Shown: piece after piece, positions 1 to 11,300 of the stretch | Layout of the letters: each line of letters starts with the position of its first letter | How positions within the stretch are numbered: position 1 is the stretch's first letter | Assembly (NCBI GenBank): GCA_964016885.1 | Contig: OZ024757.1 | Span: forward strand, 24,576,774 to 24,640,773 | Source of the DNA: Eledone cirrhosa | Taxonomy: Eukaryota > Mollusca > Cephalopoda > Octopoda > Eledonidae | Direction of reading: 5' to 3' | DNA: 64,000 nucleotides | Notes under the pieces: generated by a model | The model's database searches: none | What the model was told of the DNA's origin: nothing | Seen by the model: the letters and a program-made list of their open reading frames with translations, nothing else | Made by a program: the position numbers and the translations under genes

Positions 1-79
1 GAATTGTTACATTGTTTTAAAACACTATATGATGACAATGGTGGCCTGTTTGTGTGTGTGTGTGTGTGTTTGTGACATG

Positions 80-600
80 AGAAAAAGACACCACCCAGCC
101 AACCCTGTAAAGTGGTCATGCTGGCGACACGACAAAAAGCATCCAGTTAACCCTGTAAGGTGGTCGTGCTGGTGACATGACAAAAAAGTACTGTCTATCC
201 TGTGAGGGTGTCGTGCTGATGACACAACAAAAAACACCCCATCCACCCTGTAAGGTAGTTATGCTGGTGACAGGAGAAAAGTGCATCCAGTTCAGCCTGT
301 AAGGTGGTCATGCTGGTGACATGACAAAAAGCGCCCAGTCCACCCTGTATAATGATCGTGTGGTGGCACGACAAAAAAGCATACAGTCCACCCTGTATAA
401 TGGTCATGTGGTGGCACGACAAAAAAGCACAGTCCACCCTGTAAGATGGCTGTCTTGGTGACACAATGAAAAAGCACTGCCTACTCTGTAAAGTAGTCAT
501 GCTGGTGATATGAGGAAAGCACCCAGTCAACCCTGTAAGGTGGTAGTACTGGTGACACAACAAAAAACACCCTGTCAACCCTGTAAGGTGGTTGGCTTTA
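80..600 (-). repeat. 48-bp minisatellite related to the interior of SINE-B
   Basis: About ten imperfect 48-bp units, each containing a segment like CCACCCTGTAAGGTGGTC followed by GGTGACATGACAAAAA. The period is a multiple of three, so spurious open frames with a 16-residue repeat appear on the minus strand; they are not genes. The unit resembles the internal part of SINE-B (GTGGTCGTGGAGGTGCCACGG then CAAAAAAGCACCCAG). Related arrays lie at 22785-23000 and 42545-42800. Confidence 0.85.
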
Positions 601-770
601 TTAGGAAGGGTATCCTGCCTTAGAAACCAAGCCAAAATACAGATCTGTATGAGCAAAACGTGGGTCTCCAGACCTGACTTGTCTCATAATGTAACAACTC
701 GTCTAACCCATGCAAACATAGAAAAATAGATGTTAAATGATGATAGTGATGACAATGATGTTTGTGTTGG
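601..770 (+). repeat. SINE-B-like 3' segment after the 48-bp array
   Basis: The array runs into the diagnostic 3' half of SINE-B: a TTAGGAAGGGTATCC segment, AACCAAGCCAAAATACAG, then a GATGATAGTGATGA tail. This suggests the array is an internally expanded SINE-B copy. Confidence 0.6.
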
Positions 771-1451
771 TGTGTGTGTGTCTGTGAACACACATACATT
801 TATATATTAATGTCTATGGTTACCGGTTAAAACAGTGAATCCCTATCTTCTTTCATCATCGCCAATTTTCACATGGACAAATTTTCCACCATCCACATCA
901 TCACCATCATCATTTTAATTTCTGCTTTCCCTGATGGCAAAGGTTGGGCGGATATACATAGACCAAGTCATTACTGAAGTGGTGGCTACTAATCTCCCAG
1001 ATAACCAAAGATCTGTCATTCCACTTATGTAATCCCACGTTCTACTGAGTGCATAAGAGAGGTTGTCATGTCTTTGACACAACTGAGGGTCCTCTTAAAC
1101 CCTTGTTTGGCAAGATTTCTGTTGCTGCATGCCTGTATAATATTTAAAAGTATACCAAAATTGTTTAGTAAAACTTTATTACTGGTTCGTTATTCTCATT
1201 TAGTCTCCTGTTTTTTTTAAAATACTGGTTCTTTGCATATCTCCTTTGAATATTTTTTCGGGTAGCATATATTGAAATTTTTTCTTAATACTTAAAATTC
1301 TGTATCATCCACCAAAATGTCCAATCACCCACCATTTTCTGTTCAGTTGCTCATTACTCACTCAACTGTTGAAATCACCCACTGGTGAGCAATATCGATC
1401 AGGTTGGGAAACCCTGAGTTAAGCATTCATTATTTATTTTCTTCTTTCAAG
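771..1451. other. No gene seen
   Basis: AT-rich sequence with a degenerate SINE-B fragment near 890-960 (minus orientation). No exon with credible splice sites was seen before 1452. Confidence 0.5.
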
Positions 1452-1555
1452 GCTGATGCGACTGCCTCAGATAGGAATCTGGTGCTACCAAATGTCGATT
1501 CTCATTCCCAGTTAACCCTCAGGAGGTCTATTTTCTTGAAACAACTTGGCAAAAG
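1452..1555 (+). CDS. Unrecognised gene, first visible exon
   Basis: Acceptor TTCTTTCAAG, donor AAAAG/GTAATC. Read from the first base (phase 0), it encodes [18 protein letters not shown] and onward to LKQLGK, and ends with two bases of the next codon. Confidence 0.65.
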
Positions 1556-2773
1556 GTAATCATTGTTTAATATATGAAGTTTTATATTTACTGTTAACAT
1601 TGTTTCATTATTTTCCCTTTTGTTTCATTATTTTCCATTTCTTTCTTATATATTCAAAATATCCAATACAATGATGTGTTGTTTCCTTGAGCAAGACACT
1701 TTATTTAACATTGCTCCAGTTTACTCAGCTGTAGAAATGAGATGATAGGGGGTGGGGTCCACATCATTCCACTGCAAAAAAAGCACCCAGCACTCATTGT
1801 AAATGAGGTTGGTGTTAGGAAGGGCATCCAGCTGTAGAAATCAAGCCAGAATCTGTTCCCGTCCCACCCTTGCAAGCAGGGAAAAAGCGGACGTAAAAAT
1901 GATGATGATGATGATGAATGCATCTGCTGATTAATTTTACTTCAATATAAAGAAGACTTTTAAGATCTTGCATTGTCATTTACACCACTTAATTACAGAA
2001 AGATTCTAAGACTTTGGTTTGTAATTTAAACCATCTGTAATGTATTTATCACATTAAATGATGGGTTAACTTTTGTTGTTTAAATATGTCAGCATTGGAT
2101 TGGCAGTATCGGTAAAGCAATCAGACACCCTGCTTTGCGGCATAGAGCTATGACCCATTACGTTCTGAGTTCAAATTCTGCCAAGGTTAGCCTTGCCTTT
2201 CATCCTTACACGGTTGATAAAATAAGGCACCAGTAATGCACTGGGATCGATTTAATCCACTTCCCCTCCCCCTAAATTGCTGGCTGTGTGCCTATAGTAG
2301 AAATCATTGTTGACCCTTTCATCTGAAGACTGCCACCCTACTCCTACCCTAATATGTCATCCATCTCGTGGTTCTGGCCAGCAGCTGGAGAAGACATTGG
2401 CCTGGAGGATGGGGATGGTGACACGGTGGAACAGCTACTCCACCTTGCGGGCCTCATCACCTGGGGGGAAGCCAACTCCACTCCAAAGCAGGGATATAGT
2501 CTAAGGGCCAAGAACACCAGAAGTCTCCACTGTTGCAGACACAACCACTGTTGTTGTTGCTTAACCCTAGGTCAACCCTGATACAGCAGAACTGTGATCA
2601 AAGATGTTCCAGCATGGAGAGGGTGGATTATAATTAGATTTTCAAGTCATCTCAATCATCATCATCATTATAATCACCAACACCCTTATCATCGCTACCA
2701 TCTTCATATGTGTGTGTGTATATATATATCATCATCATCATTTAACGTCCACCTTCCACGCTACCATGGATGG

Positions 2774-2816
<43 letters not shown>

Positions 2817-3155
2817 GGTGCCCCAAAAAATGTATACGCACTTTGATTACCTGTACAGGCAGTACTTATTAGAATGAACAGCCTTTGTGTATACATTTTT
2901 ATGTCTGTTCTTCCACGGTAGCATGGGTTAGATGGGGTGTCCTGTTGTGGGCAGTGTCCAGTTAGCTGACCTTGTCTTGCTCATACGGGAACTGATTCTG
3001 GCTTGATTTCTACAGCTGAATGCCCTTCCTAACACCAACCTCATTTACAGTGAGTGCTGGGTGCTTTTTTGCCGTGGCACCCTACACGTCCACTTTACAG
3101 TGTGGGCTGGATGCTTTTTTGCTGTGGCACCTCCACGACCACTTTGCAGTGGGAG

Positions 3156-3191
<36 letters not shown>

Positions 3192-3919
3192 ATATATCAT
3201 CATCATCATCATCATTTCATTTTACGTCCACTTTTCCCTGATTGCAAGGGTGGGACGGGAACTGATTTTGGCTTGATTTCTACAGCTGGATGCCCTTCCT
3301 AACACCAACCTCATTTACAGTGAGTGCTGGGTGCTTTTTTGCCGTGGCACCTTCACGACCACTTTAAAGTGGAATGATATGGATCCCAGTCCCTATAATC
3401 TCATTTCTACAGCTGAGTAAACTGGAGCAATGTGAAATAAAGTATCTTGCTCAAGGAAACAACACATCACCCGGTCTGAGAATTGAACTCACAACCTTTC
3501 GATTGCAAGGCCAATGCTCTAACCACTAACAAAGTGGGAGTGGTAAGATACCAGGTGGACCATAATGCACCAGAGTACTCAATGCTTAGGGTAGTAGAGT
3601 GGGTAATAGGAAAAGAGTCGGGACCCCAACAGCTAGATCCGAACTAAGCTAGCAATGTTAGTGTTAAAGAATAAAATACAATGATAAAATGAAAATATAT
3701 TTTTCTAAAGAAATGAGGGCCCCTAGAGGGTGTGGGCTTAAGCTATAGCTTATAGGTGTGACCAGCACTGATATCGACCCTCGTTTCATGTGTTTTTCTT
3801 CTTTCTATTACAGCATTGATGATCTCATTAGTCCCATGGACCTGCTCATTGGAGAATTGTCAACAGATATTAAGGACATTGTCTATACTTTCAGGTATAC
3901 ATATATATCATCATCATCA

Positions 3920-3958
<39 letters not shown>

Positions 3959-5904
3959 TCATATATATATATCATCATATATATATATATCATCATATAT
4001 ATATCATCTTCATATATATCATCATATATATATATCACCATATATATATATATCATCATATATATATATCATTATATAATATGTTGAGAAGGTAACACAC
4101 CAGAGAGAGATATATAGTGCGTTATCAATAATACAGGGAAAAAAACCACCATTATTGATAACGCACTATATATCTCTCTCTGGTGTGTTACCTTCTCAAC
4201 ATATTATATTTTAAAGGGCTCAGGATCTCTTCCCCTTTGAGCACATTATTTACAGGGAATAACGACGGCCTATGCCTCCGTTAATTTATCGTGATATCAT
4301 CATATATATCTATCATATATATATATCATCATATATATATATATATATATATCATATATATATATATATATATATATCATCATATATATAAATATATCAT
4401 CATATATATATATTTATCATCATCATCATCATATATATATATCATCATATATATATATATATCATCATATATATATATATCATCATCATATATATATATA
4501 TATATCATCATCATATATATATATATCATCATCATATATATATATATATATCATCATCATATATATATATATATATCATCATCATATATATATATATATA
4601 TCATCATCATATATATATATATATATCATCATCATATATATATATATATATCATCATCATATATATATATATATATCATCATCATATATATATATATATC
4701 ATCATCATATATATATATATCATCATCATATATATATATATATCATCATCATATATATATATATATCATCATATATATATATATCATCATCAATATATAT
4801 ATCATCATCATATATATATATATCATCATCATATATATATATATCATCATCATATATATATATATCATCATCATATATATATATATCATCATCATATATA
4901 TATATATCATCATCATATATATATATATCATCATCATATATATATATATCATCATCATATATATATATATCATCATCATATATATATATCTCATCATCAT
5001 ATATATATATCTCATCATCATATATATATATCTCATCATCATCATATATATATATATCATCATCATATATATATATATATCATCATCATATATATATATA
5101 TATCATCATCATATATATATATATATCATCATCATATATATATATATATCATCATCATATATATATATATATCATCATCATATATATATATATATCATCA
5201 TCATATATATATATATATCATCATCATATATATATATATATCATCATCATATATATATATATATATCATCATCATATATATATCATCATCATATATATAT
5301 CATCATCATATATATATATATCATCATCATATATATATATCATCATATATATATATATATCATTTCATTTTATGTCCGCTTTTTCCCAAGCTTGCAAGGG
5401 TGGGACGGGAACTGATGCTGGCTTGATTTCTACAGCTGGATGCCCTTCTTAACACCAACCTCATTTATATATATATCTATCATCATCATATATATATCAT
5501 CATATATATATATATCATCATATATATATATATATATATCAACTTATATATATATCATCATCATATATATATATATATCATCATCATATATATATATATA
5601 TCATCATCATATATATATATATCATCATCATATATATATATATCATCATATATATATATATATAGAAGGGCGGTGAATTACCAGTATCGGTAGAGGGTTG
5701 GACGCCATGCTTTTCAGCATAGAGTTACGTCCCTTTACGGACTGAGTTCAAATCCTGTCGAGGTTAACTTTGCCTTTCATCCTTACGGGGTCGATAAAAT
5801 AAAGTACCAGTAATGCACTGGGTTAATTACTGGCCCTGTGTCAAAAGTAGAAACAATTATATATATATATCATCATCACCATACCATCACTATCATTATA
5901 TATA

Positions 5905-5940
<36 letters not shown>

Positions 5941-7750
5941 ATCATTATTTCTTTGTATATTCACCTACATGATCTTTCTCCTTCTCTACTTTTTTAACTC
6001 CTTGCCTTTCTCTTCTGGTTATTTGTGTAACCATAGCTCTAAACCTAGCTCTAGTGAGAGCCCTAACCCTAGCACATTGTTGGTGGGTTTGTTGACAGTC
6101 ATCTCACCTGGTGCCAAGAATTTTCCATAGGTATTTGGTGTCAAAAGCATCTAATTGGTTCTCTCGGCTGATCTTCACACTCCACGTGTAGCACCCATAC
6201 AGGAGTGTTGAAAGCTCATTGCTGTTGTAAAAGCTCATCTTGGTACCAAGTGCAAGTTTTTTTTGTTTCTCCAGATCTCATTGAGTTGCTCAAAGGCAGC
6301 TGAAGCTTTGCCTATTTTGTAATTAATTTCTTTCGCCATGTTCCCACTTCTGTTGATAGAGTTTCCCAAGTATTTGAAGTCGTCCACAACCTCCAATTAT
6401 AACTTACTTTATCTCACAATGAACTAACTACATTAAACATCACCATCATTGTTTTTACGCCCATTTTTCCACACTTTCATGAGTTAGACAGGTCTTTTCT
6501 GTACACCATCTCTCAATTCACTGTGTTCCTTTATCATCTCCTCTGTGAGTCTCAGCGATTTACAGTAGGCTCTCACCACCTCTGCCCAGGTCTTCCTTGG
6601 TCTACCTCTATTGTGACTTCCTTCCACTGGGAGTTCTTGGCACTTCTTCACCCAGCAATCATCATCCTTGCACATCACATGTCCATACTAACATAGTCTT
6701 CTCTCTTGCACACCACCTCTGTGTCCTCTTACACCCAGGCCTACCTCTACTACAGTTTCCATACAAATGCAGTCTTCTCTGATTTGAGATCAGCTCTCAC
6801 CAACTCTGCCCAGGTCTTCCTTGGTCTACCTCTACTGTGGCTTCCTTCCACTGGCATTGCCTGGCACTTCTTCACCCAGCAATCTCTATCCATGCACATC
6901 ACATGTCATTTGGGTTTTCTTTTATGTTTTGTTGTTTTATTTTTTCACAGTTTACTGAATACAAATATTGTTCTGAAGACAAAGGAATGGGATGTTGCAG
7001 CTATCTTCATTATTATCTTGTAAGTATTTCATCTACAGTGTGTCTATGTTTGCACATTTATATTTATATACTCATATATATAAATGTATGCATATGCACA
7101 CACATATACACATACACGTCACCGTGTTGGAAAAAATTCTAGTTCTGAATATTGTGGAAGTTGGTGTCTGTTGAGGTCACTGATTGTGACTTGGTGATAA
7201 CTTGTATGAATGTAATCTGTTGAGGTCACTGGTTGTGACTTGGTGATAACTTGTACAGAGGACATGTATATAAAATTATGAAGAAAAAAGTTTGATCGCT
7301 GCAGAGAGCTAAGATTACAGTTACACACTCCAGGGGGATTACTTTGAAGGAGAAAACTCTTAGTGTGAAGTTTGGGTTTGAAATAAATATTTTGAGACAT
7401 CAGTCCTGGAACTTTTCTGACACACCTCGTATCTCTCAAGGAAATGGAGAACTTATCCAAATATAAAGATCTTGAGATAGAAATAATATGAATGATGTAA
7501 ACAGAAGCAATCCCTATAATAATAGGTTCTCAGGGAATGATAAAAAAACACACAGACAGATGCCTAACTAAAACTCCAGAAGTTACAAATATATCAACAT
7601 CATGGTCCCTTAATCCTTTTCAGACACACGTTCATATACCCACCTCCCTAATCCACACACACTCTTCCCGCCAAAGCCCCCAGCCCGCACTGTAAAGTGG
7701 TGATGTAGGTATCACAACAAAAAATACCCAGCCTACACTGTAAAGTACCC

Positions 7751-7790
<40 letters not shown>

Positions 7791-8446
7791 GGGCCAACTG
7801 TTGACAAACTAACATCACATGTCCAGCTGGTCTTATATATCAAGAAAAGTAGACCTTTTCTAAATTTAAAGATTTTATGAAATTTCATTATTTTATAGGT
7901 TTACCATCTGAGGAGCTCAGGCTGTCATAACTGATAGTCCTCAGCGAAATATATATTACAGATTTTAATAATCCTAAACCGCATGAATATGGCCTCAGAT
8001 TTTTTTTTTATATATCACGGAAAGAAAAGCACCCAACACTCACTGTAAATGAGGTTGGTGTTAGGAAGGGCATCCAGCTGTAGAAATCAAGCCAGAATCA
8101 GTTGCCGTATGAGCAAGACAAGGTCAGCCGACCGGACACTGCCCACAACAGGACAACCTGTCTAACCCATGCTAGCATGGAAGAACGGACATAAAACGGT
8201 GATGATGATGATGATATATAAACACTATTGACAGCACTGTTCCACTAGTGGATTAATAATAATTCTCTCTCTTTCTCTCATTGTCTTTTCCATCCCCTGT
8301 AAAGGTTGTCCAAGAAAACTGCCAAACTTGAAGCTGGACTTCAAAAACCAAAAGTCCAAGAGAAGTTCAACAACATTTTACAGAAATTTGACCTGACCTT
8401 GCCAGAAGCCGAAATACTTGTGACTGAAAAGCTGTTGGTCTTATGA
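1452..8446 (+). CDS. 3' part of an unrecognised four-exon (at least) gene
   Basis: Four exons chain without any frame conflict: 1452-1555, 3814-3894, 6951-7019 and 8305-8446. Each has an AG acceptor and GT donor, and every junction is phase 2. The joined reading frame has no internal stop and ends in TGA at 8444-8446. The visible C-terminal part is about 131 residues. It is rich in Leu/Ile and Lys/Glu and includes [16 protein letters not shown] and [20 protein letters not shown], which look like amphipathic helices of a helical-repeat or coiled-coil protein. No signal peptide can be judged because the start is upstream of the window. I do not recognise the family. Introns hold SINEs, AT tracts and LINE debris. 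Codon use is not repeat-like, and exon boundaries coincide exactly with good splice consensus, which is the main evidence that this is a real gene. Confidence 0.75.
1683..1911 (+). repeat. SINE-B copy, 5' truncated
   Basis: Begins inside the element at TTTCCTTGAGCAAGACACTT, continues through the ATCCAGCTGTAGAAATCAAG module, and ends in GCAAGCAGGGAAAAAGCGGA followed by a (GAT)n tail. Confidence 0.85.
2097..2312 (+). repeat. SINE-A copy (tRNA-derived)
   Basis: Head TTGGCAGTATCGGTAAAGC acts as an A-box-like region and GAGTTCAAATTCTG as a B-box-like region. These are followed by the family body GATAAAATAAGGCACCAGTAA and the tail AGTAGAAATCATT. It is an octopus OR-type SINE by its general structure. 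Confidence 0.85.
2813..2905. mobile_element. mariner-like MITE fragment
   Basis: Starts with CAGGGTGCCCCAAAAAATG after TATA and contains the inverted partner GTATACATTTTTAT. Related to the complete short copy at 23144-23240. Confidence 0.5.
2906..3172 (-). repeat. SINE-B variant
   Basis: Minus-orientation SINE-B tail module (TTCTTCCACGGTAGCATGGG, TTGTCTTGCTCATACGGGAAC, GATTTCTACAGCTGAATGCCC) up to the AT tract at 3162. Confidence 0.8.
3197..3537 (-). repeat. SINE-B copy, nearly complete
   Basis: Read on the minus strand it has the tRNA-like head GTGGTTAGAGCATTGGCC, a B-box-like GAGTTCAATTCTCAG, the GAGCAAGATACTTTATTTC module, the GTAGAAATCAAGCC module and the GACGTAAAATGA(TGA)n tail. Confidence 0.85.
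3814..3894 (+). CDS. Unrecognised gene, internal exon
   Basis: Acceptor TTTCTATTACAG, donor TTTCAG/GTATAC. It encodes [19 protein letters not shown] and continues to DIVYTF. The 81-nt exon keeps phase 2 at both ends. Confidence 0.7.
3898..4072. repeat. (AT)n/(ATC)n microsatellite
   Basis: Compound AT and ATC repeats just after the exon donor. Confidence 0.9.
4074..4209. repeat. Perfect 59-bp inverted repeat (hairpin)
   Basis: Left arm 4074-4132 and right arm 4151-4209 are exact reverse complements around an 18-nt loop. The arms contain GTTGAGAAGGTAACACACC. It lies in an intron of the unrecognised gene, between microsatellite tracts. Confidence 0.9.
4285..5670. repeat. 1.4-kb (ATC)n-(AT)n compound microsatellite
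   Basis: Dozens of alternating blocks, ATCATCATC followed by (AT)5-8. A SINE-B 3' fragment in minus orientation (5361-5467) sits inside it. Open frames of Ile/Tyr/Ser across it are artefacts. Confidence 0.95.
5671..5860 (+). repeat. SINE-A copy
   Basis: Full head-to-tail copy: ACCAGTATCGGTAGAGG, GAGTTCAAATCCTGTCG, GATAAAATAAAGTACCAG, AAAAGTAGAAACAATTA. Confidence 0.9.
6080..6415 (-). mobile_element. LINE remnant, reverse-transcriptase C-terminal region
   Basis: The minus strand reads a degenerate protein with the LINE-typical string [20 protein letters not shown], then [13 protein letters not shown] and a later MGATRGV region. In-frame stops and a lost Tyr-Gly-Cys motif show it is dead. Confidence 0.65.
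6480..6905 (-). mobile_element. LINE-R 3' fragment, locally duplicated
   Basis: The minus strand encodes the LINE-R C-terminal tail ([37 protein letters not shown]). A second, more diverged copy of the same segment follows at about 6715-6905. Confidence 0.75.
6951..7019 (+). CDS. Unrecognised gene, internal exon
   Basis: Acceptor TTTTTTCACAG, donor ATCTT/GTAAGT. It encodes [19 protein letters not shown] and a run of Ile. Both boundaries are phase 2. Confidence 0.75.
7285..7432 (+). mobile_element. mariner transposase 3' remnant with terminal repeat
   Basis: Contains a degenerate mariner C-terminus (around CTCCAGGGGGATTACTTTGA) followed by the terminal repeat-like TCCTGGAACTTTTCTGACAC. Confidence 0.55.
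7675..7750. repeat. Single 48-bp module of the SINE-B-related array
   Basis: CCGCACTGTAAAGTGGTGAT, then ACAACAAAAAATACCCAG; matches the units at 80-600. Confidence 0.6.
8017..8219 (+). repeat. SINE-B variant copy
   Basis: From AAAGCACCCAACACTCACTG through GTAGAAATCAAGCCAGAATC to AAAACGGTGATGATGATGAT. Confidence 0.85.
8305..8446 (+). CDS. Unrecognised gene, terminal exon
   Basis: Acceptor CCCTGTAAAG. Encodes [20 protein letters not shown] and ends EKLLVL before TGA at 8444-8446. Phase matches the previous exon. Confidence 0.75.
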
Positions 8447-8785
8447 TCGATCATAGTGTACAAAATGTGACGTTATGATGGATCTTAATGCTCAAAGGAA
8501 GTTTTATGACTATGAGACAAAAAACCACTTATGCCTGAAAAGCTGTTGGTCTTATGATAGATCGTAAATGTGGTTTTAGTTCTATCGGAAGTTCAAACCT
8601 TTTATGCCTGAAAAACTGTTGGTGTTATGATAGATCATAAATGTGGTTTTATGACTACTAGAGAAACTATTGGTGTTAGAATACATCAGAATTTGAATCA
8701 TAAATATGATGTTATGACTACGAGAAGCTGAAGTCACTTATGACTGAAAAACTTGATCCTATGATCTATCATTGTACCCGTCTTA
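8422..8785 (+). repeat. 3'-UTR repeats that copy the end of the coding region
   Basis: The segment GACTGAAAAGCTGTTGGTCT plus TATGATCGATCATA, which contains the stop codon, recurs in diverged form near 8532, 8605, 8655 and 8740. Confidence 0.8.
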
Positions 8786-8806
8786 GATTGCCTTCATCAC
8801 TGTGAT

Positions 8807-8820
8807 AATAAAACAATAAA
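8807..8820 (+). terminator. Poly(A) signals of the unrecognised gene
   Basis: Two AATAAA hexamers (8807-8812 and 8815-8820) about 360 nt after the stop codon. Confidence 0.6.
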
Positions 8821-8879
8821 ACTGCTGTGACTTTGTGTAAAGGTGTTGCCTGTCTTTTATTATGTTGACAGATTATTGT

Positions 8880-9305
8880 CATATATCAATGGTATGGTGT
8901 TTGTGACATATCAGTGGCATGGTGTTTACTGTGACATATCAGTGGTATGGTGTTTACTGTGACATATCAGTGGTATGGTGTGTACTGTGACATATCAGTG
9001 GTATGGTGTGTACTGTGACATATCAGTGGTATGGTGTGTACTGTGACATATCAGCAGTATGGTATGACATATCAATGGTATGGTGTGTACTGTGATATAT
9101 CAGCAGTATGGTATGACATATCAGTGGTATGGTGTGTACTGTGATATATCAGCAGTATGGTATGACATATCAGTGGTATGGTGTTTACTGTGACATATCA
9201 GTAGTATGGTGTGTCCTGTGACATATCAGTGGTGGGGTATGTACTGTGACATAACAGTAGTATGGTGTTTACTGTGACACATCAGTGGTATGGTGTTTCT
9301 CTGTG
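8880..9305. repeat. 28-bp minisatellite
   Basis: About 15 units built on GACATATCAGTGGTATGGTG with TTTACTGT or GTACTGT spacers. Confidence 0.9.
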
Positions 9306-9956
9306 TCACCATTAGAACAAAAAGATGACAATGGTCGTTTAAAAAACAGTGTAATGAGGCTGTTTGCTTTCAAACAAATCAAATATTATTCAATATAAAA
9401 CTCACGAACACATTTACGTATCCATTATGTGAGAGCAAAAAAAAAACAAATTCTAATTTTGTTTTTATTCCTAATTAATTATACTAAATATAAATTTTCA
9501 GTGAAAATATGAAAGCATGACTAAGAATGTGTGGCTACCAGTTCACGGTAAGCACATGGCATGAATGAACACCATGAAATTGGGGTAAAGGGGTTTCCCT
9601 GTGTAATATTTTCTGGTAGAAATTCATTTCACAGTGTCTGACATGGCATGTCCAAATCTCAGACTAAGCTAACCTTTTGTTCATAGATACTCCAACCATG
9701 ACCATCTTGTGTGATTTTATATTTCTGACATTGTATATCTAGAACTACATTTTGTAATTAGTCACTTTTTAACAATATAGAATAGAGTATAATTGAGGGA
9801 GATATAGCAGCTATGCTTAGCAGTGAAAGGCTACCACTTCACTGGCACCACATGTGGATGTTATTCAATTATGTAACTGCAGTTTGGCCCATCTTCAATC
9901 CAAATTTCATAACTATATTTGTTTAACACAAGCTAAGAAACAAATGTAAACAAATT
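9306..9956. other. No gene seen
   Basis: Unique-looking AT-rich sequence with no exon signature on either strand that I could support. Confidence 0.4.
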
Positions 9957-10480
9957 TCCACCTTCCCCAGAATGGCCTTGAAAACCATCACCATTCTTTT
10001 CGGTGCCAAATTCCACTCAAACCCCAGCCTGGTCAGGCAGTATGTCTGGTCCTTATACTGACCAGCTGATACTTCCACAGTTTCTCAGATAGGTGTCAGC
10101 AATCATGGAAGCACCTGTCATTTCTCTCCACTCTCACAAGGTTTCCCCACGGACAACTGTGACCTCACCGCCTGTGTAGCATGACACATGTTCATTCAGT
10201 TCACAAAAGTCCAGCACCGGTGTAACCTTGTTCTTGGTTGCACTACTGCCAATAATGGCAACACTCCACTCTTTATCTCCTCCTTCCAAGGGATTAATAT
10301 GCCCTCCTCCATCCATCTTTGTATCTCTCCCTCAAACTCGCTTCTAACATACCCTTTCAGAGTATGCTGATAACAGCCCACTCTGTTCTTCAACGTTAGG
10401 TTAGAGGGTGAAATATGCAATTTAAAGGAATGTCTTGTAGCCAGTGCATGCTCCTCTGGCTATCTTAGTGGCATGTCCAG
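9957..10480 (-). mobile_element. LTR-retrotransposon reverse-transcriptase remnant
   Basis: The minus strand carries, in shifting frames, a polymerase N-terminal segment: LKNRVGCYQHTLKGYVRSEF, EEGILIPWKEEIKSGVLPL, then TPVLDFCELNEHVSCYTGG. The VLDFxELN string is typical of LTR-element reverse transcriptases. At least one frameshift and stops downstream show decay. Superfamily not decided (Ty3/gypsy or a relative). Confidence 0.6.
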
Positions 10481-10868
10481 CCACCAAACTCTCCACAATT
10501 CAAAGAGAATGTATCAGTAAAATTGACGGAGAAACACAAGTGAAACCTTTAACCACACACAAACTGATACATTTAAATGAATATAAGTTCTAAACTTAAA
10601 CCAGAAATCGAATCCCACATCGTCACAATACCACCAATGCACTGATAATTTTCTTATAAAAATATCCTTACTCTGAAGTAATACCGAACTACTTCACTTC
10701 GTTTATGTTTTTTTTAAGCCAAAAATTTCAAAGATAGCTATAAGTATCAACAATTTATTTAGTAGAATTCCGGCCTTCGCTGTAGTCTCAGACTACCAGT
10801 CTATGTGGCGATTTCTTTTTGCATAGATTTCAAGCGAATTACTTCCCTGATTTATATTAAAGAATGAT
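10481..10868. other. No gene seen
   Basis: AT-rich stretch, no supported feature. Confidence 0.4.
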
Positions 10869-11006
10869 GTTATGGCCCTTTACGTTCTGAGTTCAAACCC
10901 CGCCGAGGTTAACTTTGCCTTTCATTCGTACGAGGTCGATAAAATAAAGTACCAGTAATGCACTGAGATAATTGCTGGCCTTGTGCCAAAAAGTAGAAAC
11001 AATTAA
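10869..11006 (+). repeat. SINE-A copy, head missing
   Basis: Starts at GGCCCTTTACGTTCTGAGTT and ends AGTAGAAACAATTAA. Confidence 0.85.
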
Positions 11007-11300
11007 TCAAAAAATGATAATAAAGATACTAGATACTGTTTAAGGGAAGATAACTCAAATAGACTGCATTCTGAAAGAGTTTTTTTTTATAGATATATAA
11101 TCTTATTCTACTGTACTTAACATTCTTAGTATGTTTTCATATCCTTATTCTACTATACTTACATAATTAGCATAAACTTCAATGTTCAAGGGAGATAACT
11201 CTAGACTGAGTTATTGTCTTAGATTTTAATTTTATTTCTTACGAGATGACTCGTCCGGCTGGCGCTCGGCTAGGTATACCTGCCCCCCACCACTCCACTG

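Noticed and set aside
2097..2312. tRNA gene suggested by A- and B-box-like motifs
   Set aside because: The same head with a constant non-tRNA body recurs more than 20 times: a tRNA-derived SINE, not a functional tRNA gene.
2345..2581. GC-richer segment with open frames on both strands (about 65-75 codons)
   Set aside because: No splice sites or recognisable protein; more likely part of a repeat next to SINE-A.
4291..5415. 374-codon Ile/Tyr/Ser open frame
   Set aside because: Pure translation of (ATC)n/(AT)n microsatellite.
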